Shown: positions 10,927-18,627 of the stretch, piece by piece
How the letters are laid out: the number at the start of each line of letters is the position of its first letter
Position numbering within the stretch: position 1 is the first letter of the stretch
Translations under genes and position numbers: made by a program
Source of the DNA: Lachnospiraceae bacterium
GTDB lineage: Bacteria; Bacillota; Clostridia; Lachnospirales; Lachnospiraceae
Assembly: GCA_017463255.1 (NCBI GenBank)
Contig: JAFTPP010000013.1
Location: 62,001 to 126,000, forward strand
Reading direction: 5' to 3'
DNA length: 64,000 bases
Notes under the pieces: generated by a model
What the model saw: only the letters and a program-made list of their open reading frames with translations
What the model was told of the DNA's origin: nothing
The model's database searches: none

Positions 10927-11412
10927 TTAATTTGTAAATAATCGTCCGGCGTATTTTTTTAATGCCTGTAACAGAAACATTCCTATAATTCCGCAACAAA
11001 CGATTTCACCAATCCCTACAGTAATTACATTAAACCAAATAGGACGGACTCCATATGCATAATATAATACAACAGGAACAATGGCTGCATTTGCTATAAT
11101 CGGCGGGAGTGGAGCAAGCCATTTGTAGCGCTTTAACGCTCTGGTTCCGATTGCTCCAAGCAGTGTTGCAAAACTGCAAAATACTATGTCTAACAGGGCA
11201 CAACCTGTTAAGATATTGCTTAATAGACAACCGATATATAGGCCGGGAATGGCCGTTACAGTAAAGTAGGGAAGGATTGTAAATGCTTCCGAGAGGCGGA
11301 ATTGAATAGCGCCACTTGCTAATCCAAACAGATTAGAAATAAAAGTGAACACTACATAGAGAGCTGCAATCATTGCAGCTTGTGTTAAAAAAAGCACTTT
11401 CTTGTTTTTCAT
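10927..11412 (-). CDS. queT: QueT-family queuosine-precursor transporter (ECF S component)
   Basis: This small membrane protein of 161 residues has five or six hydrophobic helices. QueT proteins are substrate-binding components of energy-coupling-factor importers for queuosine precursors such as preQ0/preQ1. The family's N-terminal block (MIAALYVVFTFISNLFG, then GAIQFRLSEAFTILPYF) and the GLYIGCLLSNILTG block are clear. The start at MKNKKV is selected because AGGAGA lies just upstream and a preQ1 riboswitch overlaps that site. The ECF core genes are not in this window. Confidence 0.9.
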   Translation of the reverse strand: MKNKKVLFLTQAAMIAALYVVFTFISNLFGLASGAIQFRLSEAFTILPYFTVTAIPGLYIGCLLSNILTGCALLDIVFCSFATLLGAIGTRALKRYKWLAPLPPIIANAAIVPVVLYYAYGVRPIWFNVITVGIGEIVCCGIIGMFLLQALKKYAGRLFTN

Positions 11413-11423
11413 TATTAAATTCT

Positions 11424-11466
11424 CCTTTAGTTTTGTTTTACGAGTGGAAGGTCTCGAACACTCGGG
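11424..11466 (-). ncRNA. preQ1-I riboswitch controlling queT
   Basis: On the minus strand a 6-bp stem CGAGTG / CACTCG encloses an 11- to 12-nt loop containing ACCTT. It is followed by the A-rich tail AAAACAAAACTAAAGG. This is the H-type pseudoknot layout of preQ1 class I. The tail ends in the ribosome site, and loop CCTT can pair with AAGG of that site. Ligand binding is therefore expected to block translation. The downstream gene agrees with the ligand. Confidence 0.8.
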
Positions 11467-11477
11467 TTGCGGTCTCA

Positions 11478-11504
11478 GTATAGCATGAATGTGGGGTTTG
11501 TCAA
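11478..11504 (-). promoter_or_regulatory. Promoter of the queT riboswitch transcript
   Basis: On the minus strand TTGACA and TATACT are 16 bases apart. Transcription would begin about seven bases past the -10, only a few bases before the riboswitch stem. Confidence 0.75.
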
Positions 11505-11544
11505 GAAAATTAAGGGAATAGAATGTATAATTATTCAAAAAAGT

Positions 11545-11573
11545 TTGACAGTGAATCGGAAAAATGGTATTTT
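11545..11573 (+). promoter_or_regulatory. Sigma-A promoter of the amino-acid ABC importer
   Basis: A consensus TTGACA is followed after 17 bases by TATTTT. The ABC substrate-binding gene starts about 50 bases further on. Confidence 0.65.
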
Positions 11574-11626
11574 AATCGTATTGTAATGAAAATAAAATGC
11601 GTGGATTGCGCAAAGGAGGAGAAACA

Positions 11627-12382
11627 ATGAAGAAAATATTATCATTAGCATTAGTTTTGGTTCTTTCATTAACCATGGTGGTTGGTTGTGGAAAGAAAGA
11701 GGTTGCTTATACAGTAGAAGATGGTGTGTTAACAATGGCAACCAATGCATACTTCCCACCATATGAATATTATGATGGAACTGAAATCGTGGGAATCGAC
11801 ATTGAAATTGCTCAGGCAGTAGCAGATAAGTTGGGATTAGAACTTAAAATTGAAGATATGGAGTTTGACTCCATTATTATTGCAGTACAACGTGGTAAAG
11901 CAGATGTTGGTCTTGCAGGTATGACTGTAACTGAAGATCGTCTTAAATCTGTTAGCTTCTCTGAAAGCTATGCAACAGGTATTCAGGTTGTTATCGTGAA
12001 GGAAGGTTCTGGAATCGAATCTCTTGAGGATCTTGAAGGAAAGAAAATTGGCGTACAGTTAGCTACAACCGGGGATATTTACGCTACAGATGAGTTTGGG
12101 TCTGATTATGTACATCAGTATAACAAAGGTAATGATGCTGTGTTGGCACTTGTTCAGGGTAAGGTAGATGCAGTTATTATTGATAATGAGCCTGCAAAGA
12201 ATTTCGTTACTGCAAACGAAGGATTAACAATTCTTCCAACAGAATATGCTGTGGAAGATTATGCAGCAGCTATTAACAAAGATAACACAGAATTATTAGA
12301 AAAATTCAACGAAGCGTTAAAAGCATTAATTGAAGATGGAACAGTTCAGAAGATTATCGATAAATATATCCCGGCTGAATAA
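11627..12382 (+). CDS. Amino-acid ABC importer, substrate-binding lipoprotein
   Basis: This extracellular receptor of a polar amino-acid ABC importer (SBP family 3) is anchored by lipid. The signal peptide ends in the lipobox VVGC at about residue 19. The ligand domain has the family pattern ATNAYFPPYEY, GIDIEIAQAVADKLG, GLAGMTVTEDR and GVQLATTGD. AGGAGGAG precedes the ATG at 11627; the frame extends ten codons further up without a better start. It is followed by permease and ATPase genes. The exact amino acid cannot be told. Confidence 0.93.
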   Translation: MKKILSLALVLVLSLTMVVGCGKKEVAYTVEDGVLTMATNAYFPPYEYYDGTEIVGIDIEIAQAVADKLGLELKIEDMEFDSIIIAVQRGKADVGLAGMTVTEDRLKSVSFSESYATGIQVVIVKEGSGIESLEDLEGKKIGVQLATTGDIYATDEFGSDYVHQYNKGNDAVLALVQGKVDAVIIDNEPAKNFVTANEGLTILPTEYAVEDYAAAINKDNTELLEKFNEALKALIEDGTVQKIIDKYIPAE

Positions 12383-12403
12383 TTGAAATGAAACAGGAAA
12401 GAG

Positions 12404-12450
12404 CGCCGTTTCATAACTGTATGGCTATGAAGCGGCGTTCTTATTCTTAT
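12404..12450 (+). terminator. Partial terminator after the binding-protein gene
   Basis: Hairpin CGCCGTTTCATA / TATGAAGCGGCG with a 10-nt loop, followed by a weak T-rich tail. It probably lowers permease and ATPase expression relative to the binding protein, a common layout in such operons. Confidence 0.6.
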
Positions 12451-12545
12451 AGGGTGTTCTTGCGAAAGAAGATTTTTTTGATAGAAAGCATATCAGAGAA
12501 ATGTTCTTTGGTAAGAAAGATGAATTGAGTAAAGGAGATAGAGAA

Positions 12546-13277
12546 GTGGTCGAGTGGGTACAGGAAATTGTTGACAAGTTTAAGTTTGTCTTTTTGGAAA
12601 AAGACAGATGGTTGCTAATTGCAGAGGGGTTAAAGGTTACATTACTTGTAACGTTCTTAGCACTTTTACTGGGTCTAGTAATCGGTATGTTGGTGGCTAT
12701 TGTCAGAACATCACATGATCAGATGAAAAAAGATAATGTAAGAGGCGTTGCCCGCATTTTTTTAGGAATCATGAATGGAATATGTAAAGTGTATTTAACC
12801 GTAATCCGTGGAACACCGGTAATGGTACAATTACTGCTTATGTATTTTGTTATCTTGGTTTCAGCGGAGAGTGAAATTACTGTAGCCGTAATGACCTTTG
12901 GTATAAATTCAGGTGCTTACGTCGCAGAGATATTCCGTTCGGGAATTATGTCTATTGACAAAGGGCAGATGGAAGCCGGACGATCATTGGGATTAAGTTA
13001 TGTAACAACAATGACCAAGGTTATTCTTCCACAGGCTATCAAGAATGTATTACCGGCTTTGGTAAATGAGATAATCACTTTATTAAAAGAGACTTCTATT
13101 TGTGGAGCAATCGGTTTGAGCGAGTTAACAAGAGGAGCAGAGAATATTCAGTCAGCAACGTATGAAGCCTTATTCCCATTATTAATGGTAGCACTGATTT
13201 ATCTCGTAATTGTTATGATGTTTACTGCATTGATGAGTAAGATTGAAAGGAGGTTACGCGAAAGTGATTTACGTTAA
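12546..13277 (+). CDS. Amino-acid ABC importer, permease (HisM/GlnP type)
   Basis: This inner-membrane permease has about five hydrophobic helices. The EAA loop is recognisable in [33 protein letters not shown], which contacts the ATPase. The family's [14 protein letters not shown] block is also present. The GTG start is favoured because AGGAG lies eight bases upstream and the resulting N-terminus ([13 protein letters not shown]) matches typical homologues. The in-frame ATG at 12501 has no ribosome site but would add 15 residues. The gene overlaps the ATPase start by 14 bases. Confidence 0.9.
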   Translation: MVEWVQEIVDKFKFVFLEKDRWLLIAEGLKVTLLVTFLALLLGLVIGMLVAIVRTSHDQMKKDNVRGVARIFLGIMNGICKVYLTVIRGTPVMVQLLLMYFVILVSAESEITVAVMTFGINSGAYVAEIFRSGIMSIDKGQMEAGRSLGLSYVTTMTKVILPQAIKNVLPALVNEIITLLKETSICGAIGLSELTRGAENIQSATYEALFPLLMVALIYLVIVMMFTALMSKIERRLRESDLR

Positions 13278-13986
13278 TAATCTGTCGAAATCATTTGGAG
13301 ACCACTTGGTTTTAAATAACGTAAGTGAGCATATTGCTCCGGGAGAAAAAGTAGTAATTATTGGTCCTTCCGGTTCGGGTAAATCTACCTTTTTACGTTG
13401 CCTCAATTTATTGGAGCAGCCAACTTCAGGAGAGATTACTTTTGAGGGTCAGTTAATTACAGATAAGAAAGCCGATATTAATAAGATACGTCAGCAGATG
13501 GGCATGGTATTCCAGCATTTTAATTTGTTTCCGCATTTAACTATTTTAGACAATATTATTATGGCACCTGTACATCTTAAATTAATGACAAAAGCACAGG
13601 CAAAAGAAGAAGCAATGCGTCTTTTGGAAATTGTAGGATTAACAGAGAAGGCAAATGCATATCCGGGACAGCTTTCCGGTGGACAGAAACAACGTATTGC
13701 AATCGTTCGTTCTTTAGCATTAAAGCCGAAGGTAATGTTGTTTGACGAGCCAACCAGTGCTCTTGATCCTGAAATGGTAGGAGAAGTTCTTGAAGTTATG
13801 AAGGGACTTGCCAAGGATGGTATGACAATGGTTGTAGTAACCCATGAAATGGGATTTGCAAGAGAAGTGGCAGACAGAGTATTATTCATGGATGAAGGTA
13901 TTATTTATGAACAGGGAACTCCTGAACAAATCTTTTCTTCTCCTGTAAACGAAAGAACCCAGAAGTTCTTACGCGCAGTATTGTAA
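13264..13986 (+). CDS. Amino-acid ABC importer, ATPase (GlnQ type)
   Basis: This cytoplasmic ATPase drives the importer. The Walker A loop is GPSGSGKST, the signature is LSGGQ, the Walker B stretch is [13 protein letters not shown] and the H-loop is VVTHEMGFA. The GTG start follows AAAGGAGG at ten bases, overlapping the permease end. A longer frame beginning with TTG at 13243 would lie on the ribosome site and is rejected. A strong terminator follows, closing the three-gene operon. Confidence 0.95.
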   Translation: MIYVNNLSKSFGDHLVLNNVSEHIAPGEKVVIIGPSGSGKSTFLRCLNLLEQPTSGEITFEGQLITDKKADINKIRQQMGMVFQHFNLFPHLTILDNIIMAPVHLKLMTKAQAKEEAMRLLEIVGLTEKANAYPGQLSGGQKQRIAIVRSLALKPKVMLFDEPTSALDPEMVGEVLEVMKGLAKDGMTMVVVTHEMGFAREVADRVLFMDEGIIYEQGTPEQIFSSPVNERTQKFLRAVL

Positions 13987-13996
13987 TTGTAAAACG

Positions 13997-14028
13997 AATA
14001 GCGGCAATATATATTGCCGCTATTTTCA
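13997..14028. terminator. Terminator of the amino-acid ABC operon
   Basis: A perfect 12-bp hairpin (AATAGCGGCAAT / ATTGCCGCTATT, loop ATAT) is followed by a short T run. It lies between convergent genes and may work in both directions. Confidence 0.85.
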
Positions 14029-14062
14029 TGTCAAATTATATATGCGTGTAAGAATTTTCTGC

Positions 14063-15028
14063 TTAGTAAGAATTTTTAGTAGCTTCTGTGTTTGCGGTTG
14101 AGGTATCACTGGGTGATATCTGCGCAAGGATGATTGCGATAAACATTAATACGCATCCGATGATTTCATATGTACTAAGTACTTCATTGAGAATGACAAA
14201 TCCGGCAAGTACTGATATTACGGATTCCAGGCTCATAATTAAGGAAGCCACGGTTGGATGTAAATCCTTTTGGGCAATAATCTGTAATGTAAAAGCGATG
14301 CCGCTTGACATAGCGCCAGCATACATAATGGGAAGCCATGCATTCAAAATGTTTTCCATGGAAGGGGTTTCAAATATCAGCATGCAGACACCTGAAAGAA
14401 TACCGCAGACAAGGAATTGAATGCAGGATAACTTAATTCCATTGGTTTTTGGTGAAAAATGATCAATAACCAAAATATGGAATGAAAAGCAGATAGAGCA
14501 TAAAATAAGCTGTATATCTCCCGGTTGGAATGAAAAACCGCCATCATTTTTGATACTTGGCATAATACATAAAAAAAACATACCAACCAAAGCAATTACT
14601 ACTCCAAGCCAGATGAGAGGGCTTGTTTTTCTTTTTAAGAATATTCCCAATACCGGTACAATAATAATGTAGCATGCAGTAATAAAACCTGCTTTACCGG
14701 CAGTAGAGGTCATAATACCGAATTGCTGCAGGTTACTTGCGGCAAAAAGACAAATACCACAGGCGATACCGCCAAAAATCAGGATCCGGTTTTTGGATAA
14801 GAAGGAAGCACTTGATTTTTCAGTATTTTCCTTTTGAGACGTTTTATCTTTTCGTCCGAACAGATAAATAATGGGAATAAGCACCACGCAACCGATGATG
14901 GATCTTGAAAAACAAAATGTAAAAGGTTCCACATAATCCATTCCCACACTTTGGGCAACAAAGGCGGTGCCCCAGATGGCGGCAGCTATTAATAAAAGAA
15001 AAGAATTTTTCAGCTGTTTTAATGTCAT
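14063..15028 (-). CDS. DMT-superfamily (EamA) transporter
   Basis: This inner-membrane exporter or permease of unknown substrate has 321 residues and ten predicted membrane helices in two EamA repeats. The first repeat opens with AAIWGTAFVAQSVGMDYVEPFTF. The second contains AGAMSSGIAFTLQIIAQKDLHPTVASLIMSLESVISVLAGFVILNE, the typical closing block. A C-terminal polar tail is rich in Thr and Ala. It lies downstream of prs but is separated from it by a terminator. Drug or metabolite export is the usual guess for this family. Confidence 0.85.
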   Translation of the reverse strand: MTLKQLKNSFLLLIAAAIWGTAFVAQSVGMDYVEPFTFCFSRSIIGCVVLIPIIYLFGRKDKTSQKENTEKSSASFLSKNRILIFGGIACGICLFAASNLQQFGIMTSTAGKAGFITACYIIIVPVLGIFLKRKTSPLIWLGVVIALVGMFFLCIMPSIKNDGGFSFQPGDIQLILCSICFSFHILVIDHFSPKTNGIKLSCIQFLVCGILSGVCMLIFETPSMENILNAWLPIMYAGAMSSGIAFTLQIIAQKDLHPTVASLIMSLESVISVLAGFVILNEVLSTYEIIGCVLMFIAIILAQISPSDTSTANTEATKNSY

Positions 15029-15047
15029 AAAAACTCCTGTTTCAAAC

Positions 15048-15078
15048 TGAAAGCATCCGCATAAAACGGATGCTTTGC
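15048..15078 (-). terminator. Terminator after prs
   Basis: A hairpin with GCATCCG / CGGATGC arms (extended by AAA/TTT) lies between the prs stop and the EamA start. On the minus strand it ends in a T-rich stretch. Confidence 0.65.
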
Positions 15079-15096
15079 TATTTTAGATTTAATATA

Positions 15097-16287
15097 TTAT
15101 ATTACTTCACCATTGCGATATTTCGTAACAAGTGTATGAATCTTTTCACTTGGATTTAATAAATCACTGATAGAAGTATCATGATTCAATGTATCAATGA
15201 TGTAAGCGATATATTTACTCATATCACAGTTAATGTAATAAGGTCTTTCCAATAATTCAGGGGTCTGGTAAATAAGGTTAGTTGTAAGAACTTTATCTAT
15301 CATTCCTTTTTCATAAGCCTTATCAAAAATCTCAAGACCGTTAGTAAAAAGACCAAAGGTAGAACATACAAAAATACGTCCAGCTTTTCTTTCTTTTAAA
15401 GCGGCAGCTACTTCAAGTACACTTTCGCCGGAAGAAATCATATCATCAATGATAATCATATCTTTTCCTTCTACATCAGTACCTAAGAATTCGTGAGCTA
15501 CGATTGGATTACGTCCGTTCACAATCTTAGTGTAGTCGCGACGCTTGTAGAACATACCCATATCAAGCCCTAATACATTGGCAAAGTAGATTGCCCGCCC
15601 CATACCACCTTCGTCAGGGCTGATAACCATCATATGGTCTGAATCAATTTTTAAATCAGGTACATTGCGAAGTAAACCTTTGATAAACTGGTAAGCCGGT
15701 TGAACGGTTTCAAATCCGTTAAGTGGAATTGCGTTCTGTACACGGGCGTCATGGGCATCAAAAGTAATAATATTGTCTACGCCCATTTTTACCAATTCCT
15801 GAAGTGCAATGGCACAGTCAAGGGATTCACGGCTTGTTCTCTTATGCTGTCTGCTTTCGTAGAGGAATGGCATAATTACGGTAATACGTCTTGCCTTACC
15901 ACCAACTGCAGCAATAATTCTCTTTAAATCCTGATAGTGATCATCAGGAGACATATGATTAATCTGACCACATAAAGAATAGGTCTGACTATGGTTCATA
16001 ACATCAACAAGTAAGTAAAGGTCTGTACCACGAACGGATTCGTTAATAACACCTTTGGCTTCACCGGAACCAAAACGCGGAACTTTGGCACCGAGAATAT
16101 AAGATTCTCTCTGGTATCCTGAAAAAGCGAGACTGTTTTTGTGTTCACTTTCTCGTTCTGTACGCCAGTCAACCAGGTATTTGTCAACCTTCTCACCTAA
16201 GGAGCGGCATCCTTCCAATGGGATGATTCCTAAGGAACCTACGGGAATTGTTTCTAAGTTTCTCTTTTCTTCACGCTTTGGGGACAT
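15097..16287 (-). CDS. prs: Ribose-phosphate pyrophosphokinase, long form
   Basis: This enzyme makes PRPP from ribose 5-phosphate and ATP for purine, pyrimidine, NAD and His/Trp synthesis. The PRPP-binding loop DMIIIDDMISSGES is at residues 276-289. The flexible loop with basic residues (FLYESRQHKRTSRES) and the ITFDAHDARVQNAIP block are conserved. At 396 residues it is about 80 longer than the classical enzyme, with extra N-terminal sequence and inserts. This length recurs in Lachnospiraceae homologues, to my knowledge. Start: ATG with GAGGAT upstream. It is the last gene of the dnaD-loader-prs run. Confidence 0.92.
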   Translation of the reverse strand: MSPKREEKRNLETIPVGSLGIIPLEGCRSLGEKVDKYLVDWRTERESEHKNSLAFSGYQRESYILGAKVPRFGSGEAKGVINESVRGTDLYLLVDVMNHSQTYSLCGQINHMSPDDHYQDLKRIIAAVGGKARRITVIMPFLYESRQHKRTSRESLDCAIALQELVKMGVDNIITFDAHDARVQNAIPLNGFETVQPAYQFIKGLLRNVPDLKIDSDHMMVISPDEGGMGRAIYFANVLGLDMGMFYKRRDYTKIVNGRNPIVAHEFLGTDVEGKDMIIIDDMISSGESVLEVAAALKERKAGRIFVCSTFGLFTNGLEIFDKAYEKGMIDKVLTTNLIYQTPELLERPYYINCDMSKYIAYIIDTLNHDTSISDLLNPSEKIHTLVTKYRNGEVI

Positions 16288-16297
16288 GAAAAAATCC

Positions 16298-17269
16298 TCA
16301 CTTTCTGTTCATCATTCTCTTTTTATACATTCTGATATCGGGTCCTGTCAACTTGCATACTTCAAAATGACTGGTGATTCTTGAGAAAATACGGTCTGAA
16401 TATCGGTCACGTAACTCCTCTAAGGACAAATTGGTAGAAATAACGGTGGCTTTTTTTCGAAGATGTCTTTCGTTAAGTAACCCAAATAACTGAGAAGACA
16501 CGAAAGCGTTGGTTAATTCTGTGCCAAGGTCATCTATGATTAATAAATCACAGTTGTATATGTCGTCCAATAGAAGATTAAACTCCTCTTTTGCCTTAAA
16601 GTCAAATGAATTTTTAGATAATCGCTCAAATAATGAGAGAGCACTAAAATAAATGACAAGATTACCTTTTTCAATCAGTGCTTTTGCAACACATCCTGAT
16701 AAGAAAGATTTACCAGTACCTACTGTACCATAAAAGAACAAATTATGGTAGTCAGAATTGAAATTCTTGACAAAATTCTTGCAAGTTTCTACGGCGTTCT
16801 TAAATCTTAACAAATCGTCGCCCTGATAATAGTTATAAGAAAGATTGTCAAAATTATCCGTTTGTAACAAATTTTTCAGATTAGACTGCTCATAAAGGAG
16901 ATTTACCATGGTCTGTCTGAAACAATGGCATTTTTCACTTCCGATGTAGCCTGTGTCTTTACATTGGGGGCAATCATATATCGGTTCCAAGTAATCAGAA
17001 GGAAAACCGGCACGTACTAATGCAAGGTATTTTTGCTCCTTAATATCGCGAATCATGCTTTTTAACTCACGAAGAGCTTCCTCATCGCCTTCTAAAAACT
17101 TTTTTCCCTGAAGAACGGAAACGGAAGCAAGGGCATCGTCTAAGTCCTTATAATCCGGAGCTTTTTCACATACTTCTTCGTAACGTTTCTTTACAAGGCG
17201 TTTGTTTTTTATTTGTCTATCCTGATAACCACGAATAATCTCGTCGTATTGTGAATTACTGATTGGCAA
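16298..17269 (-). CDS. Replicative helicase loader, DnaC/DnaI-like AAA+ ATPase
   Basis: This protein loads the DnaB-type helicase at replication origins. It is 323 residues long with an N-terminal helical region, a four-cysteine zinc site (CPQCKDTG and CHC around residues 100-115), then an AAA+ core. Walker A is GTVGTGKSF, Walker B is LLIIDDLGTE, sensor I is VISTNLS and the Arg finger lies in YSDRIFSRI. The start is TTG, preceded by GGGGAG. It is 12 bases after the DnaD stop. Gene order dnaD-loader matches other Firmicutes replication modules. Distinguishing DnaI from DnaC naming is not possible here. Confidence 0.9.
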   Translation of the reverse strand: MPISNSQYDEIIRGYQDRQIKNKRLVKKRYEEVCEKAPDYKDLDDALASVSVLQGKKFLEGDEEALRELKSMIRDIKEQKYLALVRAGFPSDYLEPIYDCPQCKDTGYIGSEKCHCFRQTMVNLLYEQSNLKNLLQTDNFDNLSYNYYQGDDLLRFKNAVETCKNFVKNFNSDYHNLFFYGTVGTGKSFLSGCVAKALIEKGNLVIYFSALSLFERLSKNSFDFKAKEEFNLLLDDIYNCDLLIIDDLGTELTNAFVSSQLFGLLNERHLRKKATVISTNLSLEELRDRYSDRIFSRITSHFEVCKLTGPDIRMYKKRMMNRK

Positions 17270-17281
17270 TGTTACTCTCCC

Positions 17282-18325
17282 CTAATTACTTAAGATTTCC
17301 CGCTCTAACTCTGAGAAATCGTATGTATTCTGTTTAAAAGAATTAAATTTATTAGTAGTAATAATGGAACCTTTGGAAGAATTTTTCGTTTGTTTGTAAT
17401 TTTCTTCCGTTTGAAGAATATCATTTATTGTGTGTACATTCTGTTTGTTCCAGTTAGCAAGGATTCCATCGGTATATTCAAAGCGGTGCTTGTCCGTTGC
17501 CAGTACAGCACGGTTGCAGGCTTCTAAAATGATATCTTTGGAAAAGCCATAGTCACGTTTCCAACGGGAAATGAAATCAATTTCCTTTGTGGTGGGGTCG
17601 GTCATGCGGCCCAAAGCTTTCATGATAGCAAAAGTGTCCTTATCTGATTGCTGTACATAACCGGCAGCCTCTTTGGCTGTGGATATTTTGGCTTCCGCCC
17701 AGGTGATGGCTACTTTTTCAATATATCTGAAGTCACGCTTGCCACGCTCTACACAATACTGGATTAAATAGTCAATTAAATCAGAATTCAGCTTTAATTC
17801 CTGATAAATGTACATCATGGATTTCACATCACCTACGGATAATGGTTTTCCAATGTACTGTTCGGAAATAAAGAGAAGCTGCGCAGCGTTTTCATCTGCC
17901 TTGAATGCTTTCATATCATCCAAAGAATAGGAAGGTTTTTCCGGAATCTTTGGAACAGTAGCAGTGGTAACGGCTTCGGCTGTCTGGGAAGCAGCCACAT
18001 ATAACTGAGGCTGGAAGTGTTCCTTTCGTGTTCCCGGCGTCTCCAGTCTGATGCCGGAAAGCTCTTTATCTTCATTATATATTAAGGAAAGAAGGCCCAT
18101 ACGTTCCCAGTAGTGAAGAGCTTTGGTAACTTCCCGTTCAGTATGATTAAATTTATCAGCAATATCGGAAACAGAAACCGACATGTGCGAACTTAACATA
18201 CGCACAAGATAAAGATAGACCTTGAGCTGGGCATCATTTGCTTCCAGCATGTAGTCATCAATAAACCGATTAGATATAGTTGTGTATTCCAAAAAGCCAT
18301 CAAGGCTTAAGTGTAACGAACCCAT
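17282..18325 (-). CDS. DnaD-domain replication initiation protein
   Basis: This 347-residue protein has an N-terminal winged-helix region (SHMSVSVSDIADKFNHTEREVTKALHYWERMGLL) and, in the C-terminal half, DnaD/DnaB-type domains. The hallmark YxxxIxxxW-like pattern appears as YTDGILANWNKQNVHT. DnaD-type proteins bind the origin after DnaA and recruit the helicase loader, which is encoded next. The gene has an ATG with a GAGGACGGGG site upstream and an extended -10 promoter about 55 bases above. DnaA boxes lie further upstream, suggesting direct control by DnaA. Confidence 0.88.
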   Translation of the reverse strand: MGSLHLSLDGFLEYTTISNRFIDDYMLEANDAQLKVYLYLVRMLSSHMSVSVSDIADKFNHTEREVTKALHYWERMGLLSLIYNEDKELSGIRLETPGTRKEHFQPQLYVAASQTAEAVTTATVPKIPEKPSYSLDDMKAFKADENAAQLLFISEQYIGKPLSVGDVKSMMYIYQELKLNSDLIDYLIQYCVERGKRDFRYIEKVAITWAEAKISTAKEAAGYVQQSDKDTFAIMKALGRMTDPTTKEIDFISRWKRDYGFSKDIILEACNRAVLATDKHRFEYTDGILANWNKQNVHTINDILQTEENYKQTKNSSKGSIITTNKFNSFKQNTYDFSELEREILSN

Positions 18326-18378
18326 TAAAGTATTCCCCGTCCTCTCATTTGCTCATAGCAAGTCCATAAGCAAAAGTG

Positions 18379-18384
18379 ATTGTA
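18379..18384 (-). promoter_or_regulatory. Extended -10 of the dnaD-loader-prs promoter
   Basis: The minus strand reads TGCTACAAT, an extended -10 element, with TTTT-rich sequence at -35 and no good -35 hexamer. The start of transcription would lie about 45 bases before the dnaD ATG. Confidence 0.5.
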
Positions 18385-18454
18385 GCATACTTCTTTTAAA
18401 AAGAAAACAGTCAAAATCACGAAAAAACCTAGAAAACACGGGCTTTGCGGGAAT

Positions 18455-18627
18455 TGTGGATAATGTGGAAAATGTGGATGAAAAATCAAATACCGGGTGG
18501 ATGATTGGGCACAAAGCATGATAAAATCTATGTTTCCCCAAGTATGGAAAAGTAAAAATTATCATAAAAGAAATCCACATCTTTTGAAACCGATTTTTGG
18601 CTCAAAAAATGTGGATTATGTGGATAA
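18455..18627. promoter_or_regulatory. DnaA-box cluster (tandem 9-mers) between murC and dnaD
   Basis: Three 9-mers run head to tail without a gap: TGTGGATAA (18455), TGTGGAAAA (18464) and TGTGGATGA (18473). Two more run contiguously: TGTGGATTA (18610) and TGTGGATAA (18619), the last one abutting the murC stop. An AAATCCACA in the opposite orientation starts at 18571. TGTGGATAA is the exact complement of the consensus DnaA box TTATCCACA. This gap of about 300 bases holds no gene; between the two clusters I see only AT-rich sequence. Confidence 0.75.

Noticed and set aside
10712-10999. Minus-strand frame across the HAD gene end
   Set aside because: Crosses the terminator hairpin and overlaps two well-supported genes.
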